Below are positions 49,202-60,239 of a DNA stretch of 64,000 bases, piece after piece (within the stretch, counting starts at the first letter, position 1; each line of letters starts with the position of its first letter). The position numbers and the translations under genes were made by a program. Below the pieces are notes generated by a model. It ran no database searches. It saw only the letters and a list, made by a program, of their open reading frames with translations, and was not told the origin of the DNA. Location of the stretch: NCBI RefSeq assembly GCF_018143015.1, contig NC_054743.1:24179934-24243933 (forward strand), given 5' to 3'. The stretch is from Lytechinus variegatus (lineage: Eukaryota > Echinodermata > Echinoidea > Temnopleuroida > Toxopneustidae).

Positions 49202-50269
49202 CTTTAGAAAAGAGGATAACAAAATATATCATTATTGGAACCGAAGTCTTGTAATTGTTCTCATCTTGAAATTGTCTTCTGCGAGATTCGCACAGTTCCT
49301 GATTTATTTTAAGGCTTCTGATGTAGGCCTATAGCCTGTCATGTTCTATTATACCTTTTACGTTCAAAGGTATCTATTTTTTTTAGAATATCGCTCTTAA
49401 AAAAAACCGTCTGGAGAGAGTAATAACATAACCCCATTTCCTAATAATCAAGTCTACCCCCTTAATCGTTAAATGCCCTCATCTTCATCTACGATATCCA
49501 TCATGCTCCCAGCGCATGTTTTAGATGAAAATTTCTCAAACATTTTTAAAATGTGATTTTTTTTTATTTCGCTCAGTCATTACGCCTTTCTCGCATAGCA
49601 TTGGAAATTTTTTTTATAGGAAGGGGGATGGGGACTATCTGCTTGGTCGGTATAGACTACCCACAATAGGCCATTTTTCATTGCATTGAATAAACCAACG
49701 ACGAAAATTTCTCAAGCCCCCAGAAGCCCTCATCCCCAATCAAAAAAATACCGCGCTTTTTCAGGTAATTGCTTAAAAAACAGACCAGCAATCAGGAGCA
49801 AATTTCCTATTACTTTTTTTTAACCCAAAGTTGACTTACGATTGATAACAAGTTTCTTGCAAAGTCCTATTAGACACCCTACGCGTTTACTTTTCACAGA
49901 TTTTCACAGATGATCTGCTTGTCTGAGAAATAGATTTCAGCGTTTAAAAGACATGAATAAAAATAGGGAGTCTTCACTCTCAAGAAGAATTTGGGAACAT
50001 AGAGAATGTAGTGACAAGTGCACTTCATGACAACGGGCCTTTGTCGAAAGTTGATGAATTAACACCGCAGTTTTGTCCTGAAATCTATATACCAAATACT
50101 TATCAGTTTTAAAGTCTGTTACTACTGGTAACTCTCCTAACTCGGCAGGACAGCTTTCAGCTAGTATAACGCCAAGCTGGTGAAGTAACCATTTTCATAG
50201 GAAACATTTTACGTCTTAACCTGCAGTGATGGCTGACCTTATAGACGACATATATTACTCTCGGGTCTT

Positions 50270-50378
50270 TTTTATTTTTTATTTTTTTTGATCAAATTGG
50301 AGAATGGCAAGGCGGGGATTCGAACTCACAACATCACGATCATGAGTCCAATGCTCTAACCCCTAGACCACATGGCCC
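50270..50378 (-). repeat. tRNA-derived SINE or retro-tRNA pseudogene
   Basis: Minus strand starts GGGCCATGTGGTCTAGGGG at 50378, with a box A-like region, a CTCATGA loop (CAT anticodon position) and box B-like GAGTTCGAATCCC, followed by an A-rich tail. Stems pair poorly, so it is not a working tRNA. In JHAMT-like intron 2. Confidence 0.6.
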
Positions 50379-50593
50379 GTAATTCTCGTGAAATTGGCAT
50401 GATCGGAGGGCATGCATGTGCCTAATAAAGCCTATAAAGCAAAATGAACGAAATGTTCATGAGAAAAAAAGATTCGCGTCTGGTGTATTTCACTATAAAT
50501 ATTTTTTAAAAAATAGGAAAGATTAAAAACGGATGTTACGACGGGAAACTTTTTTTTCTACGTTACTGAATCTCTCTAGATGCATGTACATAC

Positions 50594-50694
50594 CTGTAGA
50601 TATCGCCCCCATTTTGTATGTTGCCGAATCCACACATCACAAGTTTCACCGTAGGAACTCCACTCCGAATAGAGTTGGCACTGTGTACCGAAAC
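50594..50694 (-). pseudogene. JHAMT-like exon 2, 3' part beyond the insertion
   Basis: Continues the LKPGG frame directly after the target duplication: GTQCQLYSEWSSYGETC through TKWGRYLQ, donor CAG-GTATGT in phase 0, matching the phase of the next exon. Confidence 0.75.
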
Positions 50695-50746
50695 CCCGGG
50701 GGGGGGGGGCACTTCCATTCACGAGTGGATACCATGCGCGACCATG

Positions 50747-51542
50747 CACTGTTTCCCGGGGGGGGGGGCACTCAGTATATAATGCATAGTGGGTATGTGC
50801 CGCGGAGGGGACCCCCATTTTTACACTCAAATTTCCGTTCCGAGGCATAGCATTTTTGTCTTTTTGAGAAAAAGAACAAAGAAAGCCGCTCCAAGGCATA
50901 TCATTTTCTTCTTATCGAGAAAAAAGAAGAGAGAAATCCGCTCCAAAGCATCGCATATTTTTCGTTACGCCGTTCCGATCGCATCGATCTGCTACAATGA
51001 GCTGCAATTTTGGTGAAAAACGGCCGCAGAGCTCACCCGGCGGAGGCCGCGCTAGCTGCATCATGCACGTATGACCGTTCCATAGGGATGCATACGCACT
51101 CACACGCTGGCGATCCGTTCCAAGGAGCCCCGTTTTCACAAACATTTGTCGTTCCGAAGCCCGTTCCGAGGACCCCCCTTTTTACAATAAGCCCGCTCCA
51201 AGGCCCCCGTTTTTTGTCTCGCCCGCGGCACACCTCCACCACTTTTTTGGTCGAGTGCCCCCCCCGGGGAAAATTTGTCCTTAAAATAAAAGAAGTTCCT
51301 GCAGCAGAGTCTCGAGAACACCTGTAATCTTACCAAATTGCGCAATCTTACAGGAAATTGGTATTGGGTGTATGGAACCTTACAAATTTCCTTTAATAAA
51401 ACACCCTTTTCCCCTTTTTAAACAGACCTGATCTGTTAATTGCAGAAAAATTCCTGTTTTATGAATTTACAGAATGATTCTGTGATTGCTCTTTGCAAAA
51501 TAGTCTTTCTTTTTTCTGTAAAATCAGGTATTTTTAACAGTG
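50747..51542. mobile_element. CACTGTT-AACAGTG element nested in copy 4
   Basis: Ends CACTGTT and AACAGTG, dividing the CCATGGGGTCTCG sequence that is continuous in the 44458 copy, with TG repeated at the edges. Right arm has TACAGAA/TTCTGTAA-like repeats. Confidence 0.7.
50755..51269. mobile_element. Second CCCGGGG-type family nested in the CACTGTT element
   Basis: Ends CCCGGGGGGGGGGGCACTC and GAGTGCCCCCCCCGGGG, with a subterminal CCGCGG pair. Interior has a degenerate repeat of CCGTTCCGAGGC/CCGCTCCAAGGC. The outer run resembles the host element's but the interior does not. Confidence 0.65.
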
Positions 51543-52090
51543 TGGGGTCTCGAAAAGCACCCTAAACACGTAATTTCCATATTCTGAAAATGCACCCCTT
51601 AACAAGTATTGGCGTGTGAAACCATACCCTTAACAAGTATTGGAAACAAAACGATCCTCTTGTCAAATATTCCCTGAAATGAACCCCTAAACAAGTACAG
51701 GAATGTGTTATTGTTACGGGTCCTTCGGTGGTCGGCTTTACCTTATTTGGTTTTAAACCAAATAAGGTGGGGTCGTACTAAATTAGTACGACCCCACCTT
51801 CTACACCTCGCGCAAATCGTACTCTAAACACGAACAGTTGGGGCAAAAACGACATCCTTTATAAAACATTTTAATTTTGTTTTATCATTCCCGCAAATGC
51901 GACCCTAAACACGTAATTTTCCTAGCGAAATAAATACCCTTTTCTCATTTTTTTGGTGTTTTTGACACCCTTATCACGTTACGTACGTAACGTGCCCTAT
52001 CGTGAAAAGGACATCCTTTTTACGTGTTTTTTTTGGTCGCGCATGGTATCCACTCGTCAATGTAAGTGCCCCCCCCCCCGGGACCGAAAC

Positions 52091-52322
52091 CAAGGAGGAA
52101 TGTACCTCCTGGTTTAAGACACTGGTAGATATTCTTCAAGACACTCACTCTTCTTGTCAAAGCACCAATGCAGAGCTAACATGCTCAGAATTTTGTTGAA
52201 CCTTTCCCGCCAGTTGTTGAGATGAGAACCAAACGTCTGAGCGTCTTCTTGAAAGAATCGTATATTTGGCCCTGAGTTTTCAATTCTAGCGAATTTTACC
52301 AATCCGTGAGAGATATCCAAGC
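52091..52322 (-). pseudogene. JHAMT-like exon 2, 5' part
   Basis: Acceptor TTTTTTTCAG; encodes GLDISHGLVKFARIENSG, FFQEDAQTF, ALHWCFDKK. The LKNIYQCLKPGG block that follows lies one frame away. A GT...AG stretch of 27 bases here is too short for an intron and would lead to a stop, so a frameshift is preferred. Confidence 0.75.
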
Positions 52323-52391
52323 CTGAAAAAAAATCGATTTAGAACAGACTATCTAAGGTACAAGTATTGGTAGTCTGGCAGGGACAGTACT

Positions 52392-52750
52392 TAAGTGCAG
52401 GCGCGGATCCAGGATTTCGTATAGGGAGGGGGCCCAAATTTGACTTGATTTTGGCGTCTCTGTGTATGGATCCAAAAATGGCTTTCCCTCTCTCCCCGCC
52501 AGGGGAAAAAAATTAAGTGCCTTAAATGCATGTATGAATTTTCTTATTTCATGGCCACATGAAAAAGGCGACTGAAGAACACCTTTTTAATGATGTGTTA
52601 ATGAAGAAAAAAAAATGAATATATAAAATCACTTAAAAAACAAGAATGAATGCCAGCGCGAAGTGCGAGCGATTTTCCCTTCTTTGATTTATGCATTTGG
52701 GGATTTCAATCTGGTTTAACTTCTCATTAGAGTAAGAGTGGGCCTTGCCA
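52392..52750. mobile_element. Left part of a related CAGGCGCGGATCCAGG element
   Basis: Begins CAGGCGCGGATCCAGGATTT near 52399, as the 5480 element, and holds a GCGCGAAGTGCGAGC core near 52655. The right end is not found, so the boundary is approximate. Lies in JHAMT-like intron 1. Confidence 0.45.
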
Positions 52751-52984
52751 TTTGTTTCAAATGCAAAAAAACAAAAACATAAATACTAATGATTCCTTGT
52801 CCAAATCAACTGACGCCTTGCGCAAGAAAGAAGGAGAGAGAGAGTGAAGGAAGGAAACGGAGAGAGCAATAAACAAATACAAAAAATAATAATAAAACCG
52901 CCATATAAAAAAATGCAAACGAGACCAAAAACTACAGCTCTTCAAAATGTTAAATATTTAATGAAGTGGCATTTAAACAAAATT

Positions 52985-53180
52985 GCTCGTCGGGGAAGTA
53001 GTAATTGGAGGAAATTGCTATTAGACGAAGCGGCTTTGCACGAAGTGCTTCTTAGACGAAGTGGCTTTTGGAAGAAATGACTTTTAGACGAAGTGATTTT
53101 TTGATGAAGTGGCTATCGGACGAAATTACTATCGAACGGAATAATATTGGGCCAAACGGCATTAGACTATACATCTGGCA
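52985..53180. repeat. Degenerate minisatellite, TTAGACGAAGTGGCTTTT unit
   Basis: About nine diverged units of 18-20 bases (TTAGACGAAGCGGCTTTG, TTAGACGAAGTGGCTTTT, TTAGACGAAGTGATTTTT and others). Confidence 0.65.
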
Positions 53181-53329
53181 TTGGACGTATAGGCAAATCA
53201 CCCCCCCCCCACACAGACAAATTACTACCACTGACTTTGTCTCTAACTCAATACCATAACCTATCAGTCTTTACTCTATTGGACGCCATTATACTCTTCA
53301 ATTTTTTTTTTTCAGTTACCAAAATGAAT

Positions 53330-53740
53330 TGAATTGAATTTATTACAGAACGTCACCGGCAATTGCCAACATTTTGTTCAAAACAAGAAAATATATACAT
53401 AAACAGATAAACAAAAACAAAATAGTATTTTTTGTCAAACAAAACAAAAACAAAATCAAAACAAAACATAACAAAGCAACTTATATATAAAAATATACAC
53501 TATAAACATAGGCATTATTCGGGTACTCATTTTAACAATGAGTAAAAAAAAAAAGCTGATGTCCAAGACAGGACAAGGAAAACAAAAGGAAAGTGGGAGA
53601 GGAAAGGGAAATAAAGAGGAAAGAAGTTCGAAAATAGAGAGGGTGGGAGAGAGGAAGAGTGAGAAGAATGGCATCACACGTAAAATCACATGTAAAATGT
53701 ACAAATCGTCCAAAATATGTATGCACACTGTCGCGTTTTA
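53330..53740 (-). repeat. LINE 3' fragment, minus strand
   Basis: GAATTGAATTGAATTTATTA at the left is a TAAATTCAATTC tail on the minus strand, preceded by an A/T-rich 3'UTR-like stretch. No reverse transcriptase motif seen. In JHAMT-like intron 1. Confidence 0.45.
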
Positions 53741-53878
53741 ACTGCACATTTTAGTAACAAAAAAATCCTGTCAGGCATAAGTGCACTATCGACATATTTT
53801 GGTAACAAATTTCTTTTACCAAAATGTGCCGTAACAGATCGTGGCCCATTTATTCTGCCACTCTTCTAGTTTTGACAG

Positions 53879-54019
53879 ATTGTTTTATTTCCTGTATGGA
53901 GCAGACCAGAAGTTCCTTCTCAGGAAACAGAGGACTCGGGAAGCGTTGGAGCAGACTTTGTTGATCTGGGCGTCCCAGCTGCAGCGCATCCTGTTAGTAA
54001 CACCCATTTCAACACCGAG
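53879..54019 (+). CDS. Orphan internal-exon-like frame
   Basis: 141 bases between acceptor TTTTGACAG and donor GTAAGG, a multiple of three: LFYFLYGADQKFLLRKQR, TREALEQTLLIWASQLQR, ILLVTPISTPR. Protein-like helical composition, but no family recognised and no neighbouring exon found on the plus strand. Lies inside JHAMT-like intron 1, antisense to it. Could be a stranded exon of another gene or a duplicated fragment. Confidence 0.35.
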
Positions 54020-54516
54020 GTAAGGGCACATGTATATACATTTTTTTTTGCCACAGAGTGTGTCTCTTTCTGCATGTGTCTGTACTGGCTTTGGAGCAGA
54101 CTTTGTTGTCGTTTGCTCCATCAGGCCCATGGGCATAAGTTAGTTAATATGATAGGTAAACATGAAAGAAAACGTAAAAGCTGTACATCGGGCTAGGCAG
54201 CTGACGCCCTCCATTGGAAACACCCCTTGCTTGTTATAATTTCTCCATGGAACTAATAGACAGATGGAAGTTATAATAATACATAACAGACTGTGTACGT
54301 AACAAACTATAAAAGCTGACGGACAAGGCAGTTGAAGAGAGTCAGCTAAAGCCCCTCTTAAACGCCCCTTCTGCGAAAAAAATGACTGTACGCCAGTAAT
54401 CTAATTGAAAGCTAGATAGGGAAATTATAACATTGCTTGACATTCAGTTACTCATACAATATGTTTATCTGTTCCAGATTTCATACAATCTGGAACGAAT
54501 AGTCTTAAGAACTCAC

Positions 54517-54703
54517 CAGTAACCGACTTTACGAGAGGAGACAACATTTTACACAACCTTCCTGGACCACATCCGACATCGAGCATGTCGTCGTTTTCAT
54601 CGAAATCGATCCATTTCAGAGCTTCATCACGAAATCGGTTCTGCAAATAAACGGAACTTATTAAATCATAAACCCGCGCTAGTTCTACTGTGTCAGTATT
54701 CAT
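54517..54703 (-). CDS. JHAMT-like exon 1 (SAM motif I)
   Basis: ATG at 54701-54703; donor GTGAGT after the first base of a Gly codon. LDVGCGPG is motif I, which binds the methionine part of SAM. The frame is open further upstream, so a longer N-terminus is possible but lacks family support. Confidence 0.75.
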
Positions 54704-54772
54704 CTTGCCTAATTTGCATGTCCGAACTAAGTTGAAAAGATCAGTGTGGAAAGACAGACATTGATAGCGAAG

Positions 54773-55470
54773 CAGTGGCGTACCGTGGGCCACGGCATTG
54801 GGGGCCGGCACCAGCAAAAAATTCGAGTCACTTAGGCAGCGCGCGAAGCGCGCTCAGTTTTTAGGTATACTGACCTAATAGAAACATTTTAAGGACATGC
54901 AGTGCTATTAAATGGATACGTATCTCACTGATAAAATAATGCGAGCGCGAGGCGCGAGCTGAAAATTTGTGATATTCAGACCTAAAAAGGGACATTATAT
55001 GCAATTTTTTTGTAATCATGATATGTACCTGCCTCGCTGAACAAATGATGCGAAGCGCGAGCTGAAATTGACCCAAAACGGGGAATATATTTTAGGAATC
55101 CATTAAGAGTATACATATCTCAGCAAAGTCATCTAATGCTAGTACCAACCTTTGCTGATTTTGTTAGAATTACATTTAAACACATTAAGCATTTTTTTGT
55201 AGACATGGTAATCATACGCATCTCACTAATCAAATACTGTGAGCGCGAAGCGCGAGCTGAAAATTTCGGAAATTCAGACATAAAGAGGGGCATTCTAAGA
55301 CTGGTTTGTTTGCAGGAATTCACTAAGACTGTACGTATTTCACTAACAAAATGATGCGAGCGCGAAGAGCGAGCTGAAAATTTTTGATGTTGAGATCAGA
55401 AAACTTGACATTTTAAGGACTGATTTTAGGAATTCATTGAAGAGTAGACATCTCACCAGTCAACTAATTA
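54773..55470. mobile_element. hAT-like repeat (CAGTGGCGTACCGTGGG start) with tandem GCGAAGCGCGAGC units
   Basis: Starts CAGTGGCGTACCGTGGG just upstream of JHAMT-like exon 1. Contains four or five diverged units of about 110-180 bases, each with a GCGAAGCGCGAGCTGAAA-like core (about 54840, 54938, 55050, 55232, 55356). Right boundary approximate. Confidence 0.55.
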
Positions 55471-56193
55471 TGATTTGAACAGATAAATAAAATTCACACA
55501 TGCAACAAAAATATAAAAAGTGATCAAAATCGGACAAAGAATGACAAAGTTATATGACACTTAACTGAAGTTTTGCATTATTCCGGCGAAATAGTCCTAG
55601 GCTTAACTGTCTTCATGAATATTCAATGAGCAAACTAATGATGTCACATCCCCACTTGTTATTTTGTATGGTATTATATGAAATTCGGTTTGTTCTAAAA
55701 AATTTCCCCTTAGAACTAAAAAAGTTGAACTGACATCTGATCTAGTCCACTAAATATTAATTGCTGCAATTTATTTGATTATATGGAAGACACATCATTC
55801 ACACATATATTATGAAATAATGAAACAATTATTATTTGCATGTATTAACATAAAAAAAGTGGGAATTTGACATCATCAGCCAACGTAATGAATATTCATG
55901 ACGATGCTTTTGTGCATATAACTGTTTTCACAAAATTGCTAAACTTCAAAATTGAATATCTTCGCTATTTGTTACTAGATTTTTATGAAATTTTTAGCAT
56001 TTTGCTTTGTGAATTTTACTCTATTTATTTAGATATAAATGCCCTCAGCCCTTTAAGAGGCACCAGTCCTGTATCCCCAAAGTCGAGATCATTCATTTTG
56101 ATGTATAGTGCTGAATGCAACTCAAATGTTGTATTTGTTTATGGTGTAGTGTAACTCTGACAGACATTATGAAGACTGTAGGAATTTGATCTT

Positions 56194-56325
56194 TTCATTA
56201 TTATTATCATTATTGTTATTATTATTAATATCATTATTATTATTATCACCATCATCATCATCATCATCATCACTATTATTAATATCATAATTATTGTTGT
56301 TGTTGTCGTTATTATTATTATCTAC
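56194..56325. repeat. ATT/ATC microsatellite
   Basis: Imperfect ATT and ATC trinucleotide runs in the intergenic region left of STK40. Confidence 0.85.
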
Positions 56326-58080
56326 CCACTTCAGCTCCCACGAACTGTTCTCCTAGATTCTCCTAGAGGGCCCTATATACATAAATTTAACGCTATTATC
56401 ACCTTCTCCAATCTAATACCTCTGGCACCTGACAATAGAAGGCATGCATATCCATGCAGAAAGTCCTTTTTTCACAAGTCAGAGAAAATAAACCCCAGGC
56501 CGTGATTCGCGAGGCAGTCGCTCCCCCTCCGAGCCAGCAACAGTCCGGGGTTAGCCTAGATAAACTTGTTAAACATTGATTATTTCAAAATAATCCCCTC
56601 GGGATTAACACCCATGGAAATAAATACATGTAAATGATTCATAAAGCAAAGAGCACACAGTTTTTGTTCCTCCCACCTCTATCTTAACAAGAAGTGAAAG
56701 GGAGACTGGGGCGATGTCCATATTTTACAGGCTAATTGGGATTGTAGAAAATAGTTGGAAGCGGCCTTAACGTGATATTTAGGCTTAGATGCGAATATAC
56801 AAATTAAATTATAAATGATAAAGAATTTAGAAATTTTGACGAAATTATTTGGTGCATGCAGTGGGTTGGGCCCATAAAGTCATGTTTTGTTTAACTTATC
56901 TTATTATTAATCTAATAATCAAAACTTCTAAAAGTGCCCCTTTCAATATGAATAGGATGGGTTGAGCTATAATAATTATATTGCATTGTATTTGTTTATT
57001 TTCTACATGATAATATGTATAGACGTACTGAATACTATTCGCCATGTTCTGTTGTTGTTGTGTGTGAGTGTTTTTTTTTACCAGTTTGTGATATTCTAAC
57101 CAGTCAATTTTTGTTACTATCATACCTAAATACGCTTGTGAATCTGTATTTTTTTTATGATACCTATATATTGTAGGCTCATAAATTTCAGCCATTGGCT
57201 GCAGTCATGTGTATATAAGCATTCATTTGAAAACATACAAACCCTAAATATATAAAAGTTCACTTTATTATTAACATTTAGCACTATATACTATAAGAAA
57301 GTTCAACCCCCATCCCCTATGTAAAACAAAAAGCAAAACAATAGAAAAGGGTATAAAAAAACCCACAAAACAATCACTCTGAAAAATCATTTAATTTGCA
57401 TTCTCCCTACACTGCTACATGATGCCAAGTGCCCCCCCCCCCCCCGTACGTATACACCCTCCTCAGAAGATATCGATGGGATCAATTTGTGGAGGAAGCT
57501 TATGGGCAGCCAAATGAGTAAATATTAACATGATTAAAACAGACAAAAAAGAAGGAAACATAATTAAAACAAATGAATTAAAATAAGAGCAATTCAAAAA
57601 AAAAAAAAACAGACAAAGGAAGAAGCCGACGAACGTGAAAAAAACGTTTAAAAGAAACATAAAAGTCTGAGTGATTGCACCATCGCACGGCACTCCATAA
57701 TTGACTGGTGATAACGTAATGGGTGAGTCACATATCGGTGTATGCGTAACAAACAACGGCAGATTATAATGACGTAGTCGTAGATTTCAGCTGATGGAAC
57801 AGATAGACATGTAATATTGGGTCATATTACACTGTTGCTACATATGCATGCAAGTCCTGTCCATGTAAGTAACTTAGCAGAACTAAATGGCATTTTAGCT
57901 TTTAGGTCACTTGTCCATTCTCTGGCGTTTTTTCGTGACAACTGACATGACTTCTTTCAACTCCCTTTGACTTTGTACACAACAAGTGCACGCACCGACA
58001 CGCACGAGACCTCGAGAGGCCGGGGGTGAGTGAATAATTAATTTCACGATAAGGCCAACTCAGTTATATTTTTGTAGACC

Positions 58081-58278
58081 ATGACGTTGTACATTGATGT
58101 TCGCTGTGTAGTGACTAGTGTGTTAGTTACTTTTGTAATTGTATGCATTGCTGTAACGTTAAACAGCTGGCAGCCGTCTATTTCAAGGAGTTTTAAAACA
58201 TTTTCATTTTCTCCTCGTACACAGACGGCCGACGGCTCGTTATCGACTATCATGCAGCCACCATTACTAGGGGGTTAA
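58081..58278 (+). CDS. Small frame with N-terminal membrane segment
   Basis: 65 codons after an acceptor-like TTTTTGTAG: MTLYIDVRC, then hydrophobic VVTSVLVTFVIVCIAVTL, then a Ser/Thr-rich tail. It resembles the signal-anchor exon of a type II membrane protein, but no further exon was found. Composition and length are compatible with chance. Confidence 0.2.
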   Translation: MTLYIDVRCVVTSVLVTFVIVCIAVTLNSWQPSISRSFKTFSFSPRTQTADGSLSTIMQPPLLGG

Positions 58279-58611
58279 CAATGCAAAATCTCCCAGACGG
58301 GGCTCATCGATTTTTGTCTTTATTTCATAAAAATATATGAAAAGAACTGTTCCAAAATAAAGATTATTATTCCGTTTTGTCCTAAAATGCACCAAACGGG
58401 GGAAAAAGTTAAAAAACAGTGACTTCGGCTGTCACGCAAACTTCACTTCCCTGTTTTATCGGAACTTAATACATAAACATATGGCCATTGATTCCCTGTA
58501 CAGATCGAGCTAGAACTTCGGAGTTCAGCGGAACAATGAACATAAAAATTAACAGAGACCGAAGCTTTTGGTCTAGCGTTGCTGCACCTCACTTGCCGAT
58601 GGCGCAGCTGC

Positions 58612-59672
58612 CATCTCCATGTGTGGCAAAAGAAGGGTGGCAATGTTTGGCTTATTTTCTCTTTTTCTTTGGGGCAAATGCTTGATTTCTTTACAATGAC
58701 AGTTTCCATTACACCTATTATTCATACAACTTGGCTTTTATTTGAATTTGATTCTTTAAATCATTTTTTCTTAATTGAAAATAGAGATAAAAAAATGAAA
58801 ATTTTCTTGCCATATTACTTTCTACCAATAGAGGGCATACACAAAAATATGCCCAAAATTCAAGTTTTTAGCGCTCTAGGGAAATACAAAAATTATTCCC
58901 AAGTTACTAATGAAAAATAAATTGCAACTGTATGGAAATTAGAAATTTTGGTCACAAAAGTGATATTTTAATTGATTTTTTAAAGTGTGTGCTATATACA
59001 GCATTGGCATACCATAGTCCTACCTGTAGATTCTCCACCTGTAGGCAGGATGGTAGCAGTGAACAAGTGGACTAACCCAGGGAGCACCAGTCCACGCGCA
59101 GCCCACGCGCAACCCACTAGTTAGAAATCCACTGCCAAACGCGGTACATGGTGCGAGGTTAGTATATACTAATACTAACCTCGCAATACGTGCGAGTGGG
59201 ACTCGTCCGTGTAATACTAGGCAGACGCACTTGTTCATTGCTACCATCCTGCCTGTGGAGAATCTACAGGTAGGACTATGGTATGCCAATGCTGTATTGA
59301 GCACACACTTTAAAAAATCATTAAAATATTTAATTTTCCTTCCGGTTCAATTGATTTTTTATTAGTAACTTGGGAATAATTTTTGTATTCACCAGAGCGC
59401 TCAAATATGTGAATTTTGGGTATATTTTTGTGTACGCCCTCAATTGGTGGAAAGTAATATGGCAAGAAAATTTTCATTTTTCATTTTTTCAATCTCTACT
59501 TTTAATTAAGAAAAAAATATATTAAAAGATTAAATTTACATATTAAGAGCTAAGTTATATGATGATTCGCTGTGATGAAAACTGACAGTGTAAGAAAATC
59601 AAGCATTTGGCCGATAGAAAAGGAGAAAATAAGCCAAACATTGCCACTCTTACTTTGCCACACATGGAGATG
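58612..59672. repeat. Fold-back inverted repeat, 1.06 kb
   Basis: Left arm 58612-59069 and right arm 59228-59672 are inverted copies: CCATGTGTGGCAAA / TTTGCCACACATGG outside, ACCTGTAGATTCTCCAC / GTGGAGAATCTACAGGT inside. The arms differ by scattered substitutions and small indels. The 158-base centre has its own hairpin (59152-59185, TGCGAGGTTAGTAT / ATACTAACCTCGCA). No target duplication found. Confidence 0.85.
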
Positions 59673-59679
59673 TAACTGA

Positions 59680-59706
59680 GAACAAGGTTATATCATAACC
59701 TTGTTC
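59680..59706. repeat. Perfect 12-bp stem hairpin
   Basis: GAACAAGGTTAT, ATC loop, ATAACCTTGTTC, eight bases right of the fold-back. Confidence 0.8.
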
Positions 59707-60239
59707 ATTGAATGAGTGGGCAGACGTATGCTCTCCAAAATGGGGTAGAATTTGGTCGCAATAAAACTCAAAATAAAAGGGGGAAAATATATATTAGATC
59801 TATCGTGAGACACAGAATCCTTACATCGAGGCACAAACTAGACCCTCAAAAAAAGGAAAAGTTTTGTCTCGTTCTATCAAAATTTAACAAATAAATTCAA
59901 TTAAATTTTTTGTTGTTTTTTGTTATTAATTAATCAAACTATCATACTGCTCTAATCTTTATTAAAGCTTTGATTGATCTTATCATAGCTTTATATCTTA
60001 AATGATATCTTAAATCTGTAATAATTGATGGACAAGTGGTTATTGATTCCTTCATTTTATTGACTTAGACAAAGCAGTAACTGTAATTACATGTATGTGA
60101 AATGGTAATGTTTTCTAAGCGATCTGTCGTTTCATCTTCATCATTGGCCTGACGATGGCAGTAGCCATGGTGATCTGACGTAACTTCCACCTTTACTGGA
60201 TAATACAGAGTACATTTATATGATATCTTTCAACCGTTT

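Larger units (their letters stand above)
50695..52082. mobile_element. CCCGGGG element, copy 4, inside a coding exon
   Basis: Both inverted ends present; exact 8-bp duplication ACCGAAAC (50687-50694, 52083-52090). Sits in JHAMT-like exon 2 and is enlarged to 1388 bases by nested elements at 50747-51542. Confidence 0.88.
48446..54703 (-). pseudogene. JHAMT-like SAM-dependent methyltransferase gene, disrupted
   Basis: Minus-strand gene with class I methyltransferase fold. Exon 1, 54517-54703: MNTDTVELARVYDLISS through the SAM motif I LDVGCGPG (residues 41-48). Exon 2, split into 52091-52322 and 50594-50694: GLDISHGLVKFAR, QEDAQ, LALHWCFDKK, LKPGGTFLL, KWGRYLQ. Exon 3, 49066-49201: NYDFETFATRSTESF and SVGF. 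Exon 4, 48446-48621: VEHQEEFVDDVYKWL to stop. The motif order matches juvenile-hormone-acid O-methyltransferase-like proteins (about 280 residues); the substrate in this animal is unknown. Exon 2 carries a 1388-bp element with 8-bp target duplication. It also has one extra base near 52140-52146, so LHWCFDKKSE and VLKNIYQCLKPGG are in different frames. It could be a pseudogene, a null allele in this haplotype, or in part a sequencing slip. Confidence 0.8.
55471..60239. other. Intergenic region between JHAMT-like gene and STK40
   Basis: Divergent neighbours, so both promoters may lie here. Contains a repeat-like block around 55480-56070 (ends near GCCCTCAGCCCTTTAAGAG), the microsatellite at 56194, a C-run at 57430, the small membrane-type frame at 58081 and the fold-back at 58612. 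No complete gene seen. Confidence 0.5.

Noticed and set aside
49980-50170. Minus-strand frame reading AESCPAELGELPVVTDF
   Set aside because: No ATG, no matching splice phases with the methyltransferase, no family recognised; overlaps a GGGCCTTTGTCGAAAG inverted-repeat-like end.
50306-50378. Functional tRNA-Met on the minus strand
   Set aside because: D, anticodon and T stems pair poorly, and an A-rich tail follows; better read as a SINE head or retro-pseudogene.
52132-52158. GT...AG stretch of 27 bases as an intron explaining the methyltransferase frame change
   Set aside because: Far too short for an animal intron, and the join would read into a stop directly.
57463-57756. 98-codon minus-strand hydrophobic frame
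   Set aside because: Phe-rich translation of an A-rich tract; no splice or family support.
58044-58253. Minus-strand 69-codon frame opposite the 58081 frame
   Set aside because: Shadow of the plus-strand frame, with no splice signals or family match.
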